Assembly (NCBI RefSeq): GCF_964204645.1
Contig: NC_134036.1
Location: 3,399,501 to 3,463,500, forward strand
DNA: 64,000 bases
Reading direction: 5' to 3'
Source of the DNA: Tubulanus polymorphus
Lineage: Eukaryota; Nemertea; Palaeonemertea; Tubulaniformes; Tubulanidae
Within the stretch, counting starts at the first letter, position 1; each line of letters opens with the position of its first letter. The notes beneath the pieces are model-generated. The model made no database searches and was not told where the DNA came from. It worked only from the letters and a program-made list of their open reading frames with translations. The position numbers were made by a program, and so were the translations under genes. Below are positions 12,332 through 46,881 of the stretch, one piece after another.

Positions 12332-13137
12332 TTACCTGTTGTGTATTTTAGTGATGTGTTTCAACATGTTGCCTTTCTGGAAGAACGGTTTGCCGCAATA
12401 ATCACACAGGAACGTTCCCATACTCGTGTGCAGTTTCAAGTGTTTCTGCATCGACGTTGTTGATTTGAAACCTTTACCGCACGAATAGCACCGATACACC
12501 GAGTCATCGGCAGGTGTTACCGATGTGTCCCGGTCTGGGCTAGGATGTGTCGATTCTCCATCCAATGGTCGGTGTTTGGCCCGGTTTTGGTTCTCGTGCT
12601 GCATCGATCCACCATCCAACGGTTGTTCTGCGATGTACTGGTCCTGATGCGGGTTCAGTTGTAACTCGGTTGGGTATTCCATCACGAGCTCCTCCCCCCG
12701 CTGATTTGCACGCATCGGTTCATCCGACTGATGGACCGTATGCGGACCATCCTGCGATAAGCGATTCGATTTTCCTCCTGGAGAGCCGTCATTTTCATCA
12801 CCCTCTTCATCGGAGGCACACGTATCGTACGCTTTGCGCTTCGACCGACGGCGCACGCGCCGGCAACTGTTACGTTGATGCGTCAATAGATGGCGTTGTA
12901 GATGATAACGACGAGCGAACGCCCGTTGACACAGTTCACACCGGAACGCTTTGATGCCGCTGTGGTCAGATTTTCGATGTCGAGACAAGTCGCTTTGGCT
13001 GAAAAACGATTCGCGGCACAACCAGCACACGTACGGTCGAATAGCTACGCGTTCCGATGATTTAACATCGATGGAAGGATGATCTGCGACTGAGGTCGAA
13101 TCGAGTCCACCGCATTCGTTTGTAGCCGATGCTTTTT
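12332..13137 (-). CDS. Zinc-finger gene, last coding exon with fingers 3-6
   Basis: Acceptor TTTTATTTCAG ends at 13138. The protein ends KIHNR. The stop is TAA if read through, but AACAG|GTAATT is also a donor; splicing to the acceptor at 12,025 gives AGG then TGA. Both routes give the same last residue, arginine, then a stop. Confidence 0.8.
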
Positions 13138-14344
13138 CTGAAATAAAAATGAAGAATCCAATTCAATTGCTAATGGATCTAATAAATGTGGTAATTCACA
13201 AAGCCAAGAAATTGGATGATCAGAAAAAACTAGAATAATATGACATTTCATTTCAAAAATGTTTGCTGATGAAATGTAATGGGCTAAGGCCCCAGCTGCA
13301 TTTATGACAGGGGCGGATCCAGGGGCCGACTCTGACAAAGAAATGAAAAGGGCATATTAGCGCCCCAAAAAATAATCCCATAGTTTTTTTCAAAAGGGCA
13401 CACAGATTTGCGAGCACAGGCTCCTTGTGCTCCCATCTGGATCGTCCTTGTATGATTTACCTTACAATAATCAATAAATGATTCAATGATTACCTCAAGG
13501 AAGAACATTATGAGGTGATTAATTTCATCTTTTCAGAAATTTTCAAATTATCTCCAGCACTTTCAGGTATCAATGAGTCGGCAATGTAAGGGTGTTAAGC
13601 TAGGACTGAAGATCAAATTATATTACCTGTGTCTGAAGCCGCTTCAGAGAATTCGCCATTCTTTTCACCGATAACAGTTTCTTCTATAGCGTCTTGTTGC
13701 TGCGTGTGTCCCGCCGTGGCGTTCAGCTTCATCTCCGCGTCGTAAAGCCGTTTGTTTTTCTCGTGTATTTTCACATGTCGATTCAAATGATAGCGACGCT
13801 TGAACAACTTCCAGCAGACGACGCACTTGAACGGTCGCTTGGTGACGCCGCCGTGTTCGTCGTTGACGTGCTCCGACAGGCGCCGGCGTCGCGTAGTCGA
13901 GAATTTACCGCAAATGTCGCAATGGTAGATTTTCCTCTGTCTCTCGACGCTATTATCATCGTTATTCTCTTCGCCCGTTATGTTATCATCATCATTCGCC
14001 AGGACATCCTGGTCGTCATTATCTTCCGTTTTCTTCATTCGCACTAAATGAACGATTTTTCGTTGAATGTCCGCCATCGTTTTATCGACATCGCCATCTG
14101 TACTTTCATTTCCGCCTGCAAGTGGCGGCGTAGTAGATTGTTCGCTTCCATCCTGGTCGACAGCGCCCTCATCTAGAATGTTCGGTACTAAAAATTTATG
14201 GGATGATGCTTTAGAGCAAGGTAGCTCCGAAAAGGCTGTATCATCTTTAACAGCGGCCACGAGAAAGTCCAATTCTTCGAAGGACGTCTTGTTGTGAATT
14301 CTGAAAATAATTTGCCTCATTTTATCAAACGTGCTCAATACCAT
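12332..14344 (-). CDS. C2H2 zinc-finger protein, six fingers, two coding exons
   Basis: Probable nuclear DNA-binding protein. Exon model: 14344 (or a splice acceptor giving 14300) to 13627, then 13137 to 12332; the junction restores one frame (phase 1). Exon one has an acidic low-complexity linker, then finger 1 (YHCDICGKF start, with the longer VNDEH ending) and finger 2 (FKCVVCWKLF). Exon two carries fingers 3 to 6 (YVCWLC, FRCELC, YRCYSC, FLCDYC), with a basic patch RRVRRRSKRK and a Pro/Asp-rich spacer of over 100 residues between fingers 4 and 5. The fingers are in pairs rather than one tandem array. The true start is uncertain: ATG at 14344 gives 507 residues, but a strong acceptor ATTATTTTCAG ends at 14301, so upstream coding exons are possible. 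I cannot name an orthologue. Confidence 0.8.
13308..13450. mobile_element. hAT-like MITE in the zinc-finger gene intron
   Basis: Begins CAGGGGCGGATCCAGGGGCC and ends with an imperfect inverted copy (minus strand CAAGGACGATCCAGATGGG). The interior phrase TTTTCAAAAGGGCACA and the end GCTCCTTGTGCTCCC are shared with the element at 24131-24412. Termini of the CAGGGGCGGATCC type are, from memory, typical of hAT elements. No transposase is encoded. Confidence 0.55.
13627..14344 (-). CDS. Zinc-finger gene, exon with fingers 1-2
   Basis: Ends at donor CACAG|GTAATA (intron from 13626). Open from ATG at 14344, but the sequence ATTATTTTCAG just inside it would make 14300 the exon start with phase 2. 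Both options keep the same downstream frame. The acidic stretch before finger 1 is rich in Asp and Asn. Confidence 0.7.
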
Positions 14345-14689
14345 CTATGCACCATAGACCTTCCTTACCCAGGGTCCGTCCTTACTCTAAACATGACCTA
14401 GTCTTAGCTCGCCCAAACCTTTTTCGCAAGTTGGGTAATATTGAAATCATCCATAAATTGACCCAATGCATATGCGCTGGACTTACGTGAACTGCAAATT
14501 TGTATTCGCAACACACTAGCATGAGAAAGCGTTCTAACCAGAATGAGCCACTGAAGGAAAGCAGCTGCCATAACCTTTTTAACCTGTTTTTCCAGTATTA
14601 ATTCTGTATTGAGGATGCTTTCGACACTACCCGAAGTTCCCTTTTCCTAGTTAGTACGTACGCTTAAGAGGGCTAAACAGAAAACCGAA

Positions 14690-15040
14690 GCCAAGGATTT
14701 CAGTTGAGGAGGCCGAAATGAAAAGCGCCACCAACCTTATCAACAGTAACCGCGCTAATTCGTCATCTGCCGTCATTGAAAATCTCTTCATTGTGTTTCT
14801 CCAAATGACCATCGTCTCATTCTTCAACCAGATAGATTTCAGAACGGTTGTCATCGTTGCTTTTACGCCAAAATGCACCAAAAACGGCGTATTTGTTCTC
14901 AATTTTTTTACTGTGGCGCAATGACCTTGAGAATTTCGCTCTTATTAATACGTGCGGACACGTGGATCGGACGCTGACGATGGCCCGGACACCTAACGTG
15001 TTAAACAAACGGATCTTTCTAACCCGTTCTCTCACTTTCG
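14690..15040 (-). pseudogene. Decayed C2H2 zinc-finger-like sequence
   Basis: Minus-strand translation shows finger-like words that have lost their metal ligands: KFSRSLRHSKK, then VFGAFWRKSN where a working finger would have C..CG.F, and in another frame GHLEKHNEEI. Stops and a frame change interrupt it. It lies directly upstream of the six-finger gene, so it may be a dead exon or dead paralogue. Alternative: chance resemblance. Confidence 0.3.
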
Positions 15041-17728
15041 GGACAGTTTGGACTAATTATGTTATATTCACATTAACCGAAAGCATAACTTTTTAAATGT
15101 ATATCTACATCAACCAAAAATAGAACTTCGTTTTAGAAATTAAGCATCGGGTCCCATTCAACTGAAGAAAACAAAGATCATAAGTGTTTTAGATGTATTT
15201 TCACACATTTATTAAATATACAAATATCATTAGCATCCATTTTTTTATTTAAATATAGTTAATGTATGTTTCATTATCATCATATGCACAGAATTCGGTC
15301 CGAACTTACTTCGGCAGATTCGCGTGAGTCTCTTCAACTAGTAGACTCGCAGTTCGTTTTCCGTCTTAGAAAAAATTTACAAAAACAAAGGAAACAGTGA
15401 TGAACGCACGCAGCGGCATCGATAAAATTCTTAGATGTATTTCACTGTACATAACAAAATAATTAAAACTAGTTCAACAAACATGATATTTTGCACCATC
15501 GGACCATTCTCTTGATACTGGTGTCTACGAACTACAGAAGTGGTTGGAGGTTTGTTTGATAGTTTAAATACCGCGGTACAGGGGTCAGTTACCGAGAAAG
15601 GTTGCTTAATGTTAACCAGTGTTTGAAACCGAGGTACAGGGGGTCAGTCACTGAAATGTTGTTTGCTATCATTCAGCGGCCACCTACATACATCACATGG
15701 CTGATGCTATGCAATAACGGGGCCTACGTTGAAATACATCATCGGTTTAGCACTCAAATCTACATGGTAAAACATACATTATACGCAGAACTTCACAGGT
15801 CTAACACTACCCAGAATTTCGATATGATACAAATACAGGTAATTTCCATCAGATGGATAAAAAATTTCATAACACAATAAAAATATCACAACTTAAAGTT
15901 AAGTAAATATGGTTAAATACGATACTCAATACTTGTAAGTTATCAGTACGTAGGAATGCATAAGTGTACGTAATCGTTATCGACGATAAATGATAAAACA
16001 ATTAATTAAGTTAATCAGTTGATCGATTATTTCAATTATAAACATCTCTATCTAGTGAGTAAAACGCAGTCATCGTAAATTACTACGATCGATTATGCAA
16101 ATTAAGGAAATTATGATGTTCACGCACTGATAGAATTTTCTCTGTTCACGCCATTTCTTATTACTTACGGAATATATTTCTCTTCGATCTTTGATTTATG
16201 ATTAGCACATTATACCTAATCGTTAGAAATAATATATACAAACTATCGTAAATACGATATCGATATTGTTTAATGAAGGCATAATCGAATAATATATCAA
16301 ACATGTATATACATTATACATGTATATGTAAAAAAAAATCTGGCAAAACAAATAAACGCTAACAGAGAAATGAAAATAAAACAATAACAAAAGTCCTATA
16401 AATCTTAACACATCTAGGCACCTTTCTAGAAAAGATGGCTGCCATTGCCACCGTAAATCAACTTCTATGGCAACATCATACACTTGCGGGTCGATGATTT
16501 TTTTAGTGTAGGAGTTTCACAAAGGACACCATCCATTCTAGAAAAGCGCCAACCTTAACAAAACCCGTTGACTTGTTCAAAAGAATATGACAGCATCAGT
16601 GGACATCAGTGGTACACTGACACTTGAAAATATCATTCATCAATATGCAGCCTGGATCCAGCATGTTATCCCTATTCTACCAATTTTTGATCATCCGGAC
16701 TTCGATTGTGTCCCGGATGACACCTGATCTCACAAATCTTATTGAAAATGAACTACAAACACCAGACATTAGACATTGTATCAGCCAACTTTCAAACAAT
16801 GATCATCCACACTTCAAACTATGTTGACTGTCTGAAGGCTGCTGGTTCAGGGCTGCAAAATGATACCTGCTATGATACATATATAGATAAAAACTCCATG
16901 CAATGAATTACGTTAACAAGTGTTCAAAGTTGACAAATTCTCAACTCAAGTGATAAGACTTCACGGGATGAAGTTTAAAATGGTTAAAAAACGTCTCTAA
17001 CAACAACAGCAACAGCAATCGTTCGCGATAATCTCAAAAAATAAACAAATCATCGATGTTCAAAATTGTGATTTGTAGTGATGATGTTATATATATATAT
17101 ATATATATAAATATAGGCACATAGATGTACTTAATAACCTAGCACGTTTTCTTCATTCCGTATCCATCTTATACGAACTATGGCTTTTACAAAATACGTG
17201 CGTTGCCTGACAAAATATCCACATACGTAAAAAAGATGATTCGCGCGCAAGCAGATGACTCGACAGTCAAATCAATAACCAAGAACGTTGATTAAAATGA
17301 CGCCAATGAGAATGATCAAAATAACGCCCATAGATTTTTGAGTTTGGAAAATATTCTTAATCGATGACGACATGATTTTGAAAGCATACGTCCATTAATC
17401 TTGTGTAACGCAGTACACATATTCATCCTCTTTATCTGTTTCATAACAAGTTAACTTGACTCTGTAGTCCATGATCTACTGGGTAAGTCGTTAACGTTGA
17501 AATGAATAAAATCTACCCATTGAATAGTTGATAATTGTGCGTTTGCATCGACGTTTGTGCTATGATGCAATTCGCTGTCGATGGCGCGTATATACTCGAA
17601 TAGTTAGCACATGGAGTGACACGCATTTCGACAAAAAATATACGCAATCCAGCTTCGTCTGTACGTCATTAACTATTTGTACGTTTATATTCACTAAAAG
17701 GCTCATGAAACTACGCGTTCCGGTAGTG
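15041..17728. other. AT-rich non-coding region, probable ADAM10 3' UTR in part
   Basis: No domain was recognised in any frame. It lies immediately after the ADAM10 stop codon on the minus strand and probably includes its 3' UTR; I cannot fix the polyadenylation site. A (TA)n tract is at 17,090-17,109 and a quasi-palindrome of ACATGTATAT words at about 16,301-16,330. Confidence 0.5.
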
Positions 17729-40472
<22,744 letters not shown>

Positions 40473-43400
40473 TGTCCTACCAGTAACAACATTCTACCGT
40501 AACAACAACAACAACAACAGCGGCATGAGCACCATTAGGTTCCGACGACGAGGATGATGAGACCAAGAAGGAAACGAATGAGGAAATCATCGTTTGTTTT
40601 TAATATCGTTCCCGTATAGATGCACGAATTGAAGAAGTTCCTCAGCTAGTGAAACCGGGGTGAAGCTGGATTTTAGAATTCTCCATAGCCCTGATTTATA
40701 AAATCCTAGATCCTTCATCATCTTCTATTGTTCTACCCGAGCAGTGTGCGTACTCTATCCCATCTTGTCCGCTATGTTGTGTGTGTGTGAGTTATTGTAC
40801 TGCTGCTGCTGCTGCTGCTGTTACTGCTGTTACCGCTGCATGCAACTCACTCTCAGTTCACGCTAGTCGATGCCGATCCAGGGAAGATGATGGATAAATT
40901 GCCGATACGCGCTAGAAACCGCAGGAGGTGATCAACGCTTAGCATGCCATCTGCTGGAAAAAGTGGCTGTGGCTTCAAAAATATATTCCCATAGATTACG
41001 TAATGAATGGCGCCTATAACGTCGAGTAATACTTTCAAGACACGACTGTCCGAATGAATTCCCTATTTATAGCATCAAATCTACCCTAGGAAGACATGCC
41101 GCAGGGCTAGGCCACAACACAAATCCCCCTAATAACATAATCTGGTGACGATTTGTTATACACAGCAAAGTCATTTGTAATGCCTCTATTGAGACCATGA
41201 AAAATATGGCGTTGCAACAAATTTGGCAAAAGTTGTTAAAACATATATTCTAGAAGTCCGATCTAACGTCATTTTTTTAATAGCAGCGATCAGTTTTGGT
41301 CACGGAAATATATATTTGTCAAAATATATCCCAAATCCAATCATTTTGTTATCTATGTTTTTAAACGGGTCCCAGCGCTGGCATGATAATGAAGGACTTA
41401 TAACTAAACTGTACATGGATTACGAAGAGTTGTAAACGTCTCTCTTAAACATTATCATCTCAATCAGACACCTATTTTTCCAAGCATACTGAGTCTGCTA
41501 CACAAAATATACAGTATACATGTATCACTTACTTGATGCTAAAAAACTATGTCCTCGTGATCTTTTATCCATGTGAGGTGAGTCTCTCCATATCCTTGGT
41601 CCGTGTGTGACGCGAGTCTTATCCTTGGCCCGCTGAAGAAGCCCGGCTCCGCGCTGAGTATGTCCTCTGCTGATGGACTGTCTTTCCATGTATGAAATGA
41701 CCACTACTTCTAGTAAGCATTAGATATAAAATCGATCTTCTATTGAATATTCCTATTTCACCTTTGAATTTGGGTTACATTTTCGTATTGATTCATACCG
41801 GTCTATATAGAATTATTAGACCAAAGGAAGCCGCTCGTGTCGTTGGAATGTGTGGGGCCGACAGGTCATCTATTTCTATCGATAATCCCAGAACGATGAC
41901 CTATCCTCACAGACGCGAATTCGATTGGTATTAGAGTCTAATGCACTTGGACGTACCGAGTGCATTGGACCATTTTGTGATAATCCTCAATGCAGGTAGC
42001 ACCATACGCTTACGAAATGTGGGGGTTACCATGTATGTATTTTCGAAAGTAATGTCTAGACACACAAACTCTTTTTCTAAAACCTTATACCAAGAAAATC
42101 TATACCTTCGCGAAAAGACGACCGAACGATCAACGAATATAGCACGTCATCACGACCGACAGGGTTCCTGCGGCAAGCAAGATGTCCATCCAGAACGTCA
42201 TATACAAATACGTCCGAAAGATCACTCGAATATAGAACAAAAATGAACAAATAAAACCGTCGATGTATAATGGATGATTGTTGTTTATTTATCTTAAGAA
42301 TGGCACGTACAATGTACTGTACATTACACAATGACAGAATAATAAATGCCAGGTTTCTATTTACAAAAGGAAAAAAAACAACAGACACAATCAATGATTA
42401 GGAGGAGGAAATATGAGTGCAAAAATATTACTGTTGTTGTTGTTGGTCTCAGTAGAGGGGTTGGCAGTTTAATGAGGTCAGCCCCGTACCGCATGCACCA
42501 ACTCTATCGGCATATATTCGACAATGCTTTTGGCAAATTCTTTGACAATATTTAAATTTTGGTACGAATAAAAAGATTTTCGAACACGTGTTAATACTAT
42601 CAATACTACGGGAACCACATTACAACACCAGCTTCAGTAATACACTGAGGAACCTCGTTAATACGTAGACGTAGCTGAACTTGTCATATTAAAAGGGTTT
42701 CGTATTATCCAAATCTTGATTGAAACATGTGTAAATATCTTAGTTGGGACATTCTGGAAATCATCGTAATAAACGGGGTTCCACCTTGCGAGTTAACTCA
42801 AAACTAATGCGAAAACCCGAGCCCTCGAAAGAAACATGGTTGAAGATTTTGGGTGGGCAGTGCAGCGATACGGGCCTTAAACAGTACACCACGTAAAATA
42901 ACAACGTGGGGAGAAACCGTCGTATCAGATCTTTACAATCCAGCCGACTGGTGTTTCAAATGTGAGAAAAAAAATTAACAAAAATTTTCAATACGTCGGC
43001 GAAAAATGAGATTTCAAATTTCAAATGATAATGATTTCAATCATCAATATACTTGTACTGCTGAACAAAATCATTATCATTATTTAATACAGTGACATAT
43101 TCGAAAATATTGCCAATTTTCATCGCTAAATTGAGTTTCATTTGACAAGAAAAAAAAAATCATAACAAACTTAACATTGAAACTACCCTGATGATGAAAT
43201 ATGACGCCCCCTAGTGGCCGTAATACGAACGATCTTCGTATGACGGCGATATTGTGACCGAATCGGTCGTTTATATCATATTTATTTCATCAGTTTGAAT
43301 CGAGTAATTCGGGCAGCTGAAAAATATATATTATTTTCACATCGTCTTTAGTACAGTCAATAGTAATAAATTCCTCCACCATACCGATAGGTGGCAGCAC

Positions 43401-46400
43401 GTTTGCCGCGCGCGACTTATGATGCTAATAACAGTAGTAAACGCCTGACGCGAAAAATGCTCCCTCTCTCTCTCTCTCTTAATCGATCAAATAAAAACGA
43501 TATGTAAACGTGACGAGAGTGACCGAGGGAAGGGCATCGTGCGCCGCGCGTTCAAAAAAATTCTATACAATTACAAAAAAAAATCCACTTTCATCCCATT
43601 ATTCGTTTGTCAATAATGATAACGCGAATAATAATAATAATAATAATCATAATCATCAATAATTAATAATAATAATATTTTATAAATCTATAGGTATTTT
43701 TTTTCTTCGCATGCACGTGTGTAGTGTGAAAAATTTACAGTCCGCGTTTTGATAAAATCTATGAACAACTATTTCGTAATCGCGCGCAAAATAAAGTCCC
43801 CCCTCCCAATGAAAATACGACAACTTTTCTCCTCGCGTAGAAACCTACAAAACGAGCGTCCACACCGTCGAGTAGGCGAACACGAAAAATTCTGGCTTCG
43901 ATATCGCGACCGCCGGAGTTGATGTGATATGCAAACGAAGCGTTTAAATCGACCAATGATAGTCTACTATTTTGAAAAAATAAATATCCGTCCGACCTCT
44001 TAACGCGGTGTCGACTGGCCGATCACCATCAATGATAATTTCTTATACGATAACTTTATCGCGTTATCATGTAGATATATTATGCACAGATATGTGTGTG
44101 TGTGTGTGAAACAATGATGGGGCTCATAATAATAATAATGATAATATTATAGCGATATATGCAAATGATATGCTAATGAGCGTAGCGACTGATAAACAGA
44201 TCTATATTCGCGCTTCCCCGCCCTACCCCCTACCCGAGAGTTGATTTCAACGAGGTTCTTTTCCGCATACGAAAATCAGTGGAAGACATTGAACTAACAA
44301 ATTAATACTAACGAACTCATATAGTGCACATACGAGCACACGCGCGCTTATAACCCACAAAATTCGAATACAGCAACAGCAGACGCAGTGGGATGGTGCG
44401 TTACAGTCGAAATTCAGAAAGCGACGCGCATCTTATTTGAACACCTTGTCCACGTGCTACAACAGCAACCAAAACTGACCGTAAAATCTCATATATAGGA
44501 CTGGTCTCGAATCAATGAATTTAGTTCGATAGACAAGGTGCCAGTCGCTGAATGGCTTCGATTTGAGACTCGGTCTTAGACCATCTTAGTTCTAAAACCG
44601 ACCGAGCAACTTCAAACCAGTTTGGAAGATTCAAGAACGCTTTCGCACTTAAATCGCAACTATGTTACTGGCCCCCAGGTTCTAAGGAACTGCGGATATG
44701 GTCTTACTGGATGAAACAAAATAGGTTAACAGTTCATATGCCTGCGGTAACAGGATATTCCTCTAGTGATTCCACGAGATTGCCCCACGCGCTGTTTTCA
44801 ACCCTTTCGACTGTAAAACATACATCCACTGTATACAAGCGCTATCTCTTGTACCTCTCTCTAAGAATAAACCATCAAAGTCATCATCATCATCATCATC
44901 TTTTTTGGCCATAACACAATATAACAGATCGGTCTTTAACACTTATACTCAGCACTTCTTGTATAGTATATCAAATATGGAAGAACAACAATGAAAGCGT
45001 TTTTTTTTCGTACGGGGGAACCACTTCAATTTCACACCTATCACCCGCAACTTTAGTACACTATCCGATATTTCAATAGTTAGGCTTAATTTCAAGTTTT
45101 CATTACTTTCGCTAGAGACCAACATTTCAAATTTGCGAAAAAATTCTCGAAAGTTCGCGCCGATTTCCAACCCAAAACCTAGCTGCGGGTGATAAGATAA
45201 ACAAGTGGCTCCCCCTACCCAACCCCCTGACATAATATCGACATGAATATAAATAAATAAATTAATACAATATACATTAACTAATTATCTTTCTTAGCAA
45301 AAAAATTTCCATTCATTATCAATCTATAATCTATATATCATTAAATGCAATAAAAGAAGTGCTTTCTACAAAAAAAAAAGAGTAAACAGTAATAGGTTGT
45401 CAACTGGGTCGGCACGAAAAATAATCAGTTTTCCATCGAGTGAAAAGTGTTGCTCTCTGCCAACTACGAAGAGGATCATGATATTATTGAGCATTTCGTT
45501 TTTTAAAGAAGTTCTTAGATTTACTAGTGACGACCGCGCGAGATGTACGAAACATCTCGTAGCGGCAACTGGCGTGGCACTGGAACTAGCGAGATATCTC
45601 GCACAGGCAACTGGCACATCGCTTGGCAACTGGCTTAAGCTATCTCGTATCTCGCGAGCGTTGACCGAACGAGACGAAAACAAAAAATCTTGGATCGTCA
45701 ACCAGCGTTCACCGATTAATGAGAATGAATGAATGATATGCGCCGAATGAACTAAACAGATCCGGACTGAACCGGTGCAAACGTGTGCCCCCGAAATATA
45801 TTCAGGAAAAAACAAAATACAACACAAAAATATGATATTCGTCTGCATTTTTCTCGATGACACAGAATGAAGCGCGCTCGATATGAGCGAACGATGATGA
45901 TATGATTCTCGGGGGAGAGGAGAAAAATACAGGAGGTTTTCTTAGTAGTAAAAATGTACGTGTTTCCCATACGCCCGTCTTATATCTATATATATATATA
46001 TATATATCTATATAGATATATTTATATATTTATATGCTTAAAACCATTTTCTTTCTATATCTTTTTTGTACAAATGAGAATTCTTGAAATTAAAAACGTT
46101 TTTGAGTCACAGGTGTCATCGAGCCGAGGTCCGACTTCCCGCGGTTTTAGTCTTTGGTTCTGTTCGTATTTATATATATTTATATATATATGTATATATT
46201 TACACAATTCTTCCGATGCGACGATAACGCGCGGCGACCAACGATGCCGTGTAGCGCACATTGTGGTCGTCATCTCGGAGTTTCTCGAGTCTCTTTCTCT
46301 GAACGCGCGTAGAATATCCCGTACAACGGTGCCGCCATCGCAATACGACGTGCCAACGCCATTGAACGCCGCAGAAAATGCAGCTCAAAACGCGGCATTT

Positions 46401-46477
46401 ATCGTCGAATCCCGGAACTACCGACCGACATTTTTCGCCCCCAAAAATGCGACTCACGCGAACGCAGTTTATTTTCA
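40473..46477. other. Region between ADAM10 and the E-protein stop codon
   Basis: No gene recognised. The part nearest 40.5 kb should hold the ADAM10 5' UTR and promoter; it has a CAA run and a CTG run at about 40,800. The part nearest 46.4 kb probably is E-protein 3' UTR, AT-rich with TA runs at about 45,985-46,035. Other simple sequence: AAT runs at 43,625-43,680 and TCA at 44,880. A hairpin-like AATGCACT/AGTGCATT pair lies at about 41,940. Confidence 0.5.
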
Positions 46478-46881
46478 TCACTGATTAGTCTGTTCGACGG
46501 CGATGCTTCCCGGGGAGTTCGTTAACTGCTGCTGCTGCTGCTGCTGCACCATCATACCACTGGCGTTTACGTCACCAGCGCCGTGCTGCTGCTGCTGTGG
46601 AACCGGCGCCAAACCGAGCATCGATAAGTGTTCGGCGTGGTGATGAGGCGGTTGATGGTGATGGTGGTGCTGCGTATGGTGCATCGACATCTGATCGGCG
46701 TGGTGGTGATGATGGTGGACGGGTAACTGGTGGTCTCCACCACCGGGCGTCTGGCCGCCGCCGTTATTGCCGGGATGCATCTCGGTCGAGCTCATGTCCA
46801 TCGGCATTCCAGCCGCCGGAAGATAGTCGATCGATTGAGACATCATCTGACGCGTTACGCCTCCGAGTCGTCTGTTACTGG
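46478..46881 (-). CDS. TCF12: E-protein exon e15: last exon, His/Gln/Met-rich C-terminus
   Basis: Acceptor CTCTTTACAG joins e14 in phase 1 to read [16 protein letters not shown]. The 133-residue tail has several His runs ([25 protein letters not shown]), PQQQQHG and a seven-Gln run, and ends VEQTNQ with TGA at 46480-46478. Vertebrate E proteins end about 25-30 residues after the same block, so this tail is a lineage extension. Confidence 0.85.

Noticed and set aside
12547-12954. 135-codon plus-strand frame
   Set aside because: Antisense of the zinc-finger exon.
45366-45863. 165-codon minus frame between the genes
   Set aside because: No domain, no homology recognised, AT-rich context; probably within the E-protein 3' UTR or intergenic.
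46200-46481. 93-codon minus frame overlapping the E-protein stop
   Set aside because: Starts at the ATGA overlap of the stop codon and has no homology; taken as 3' UTR.
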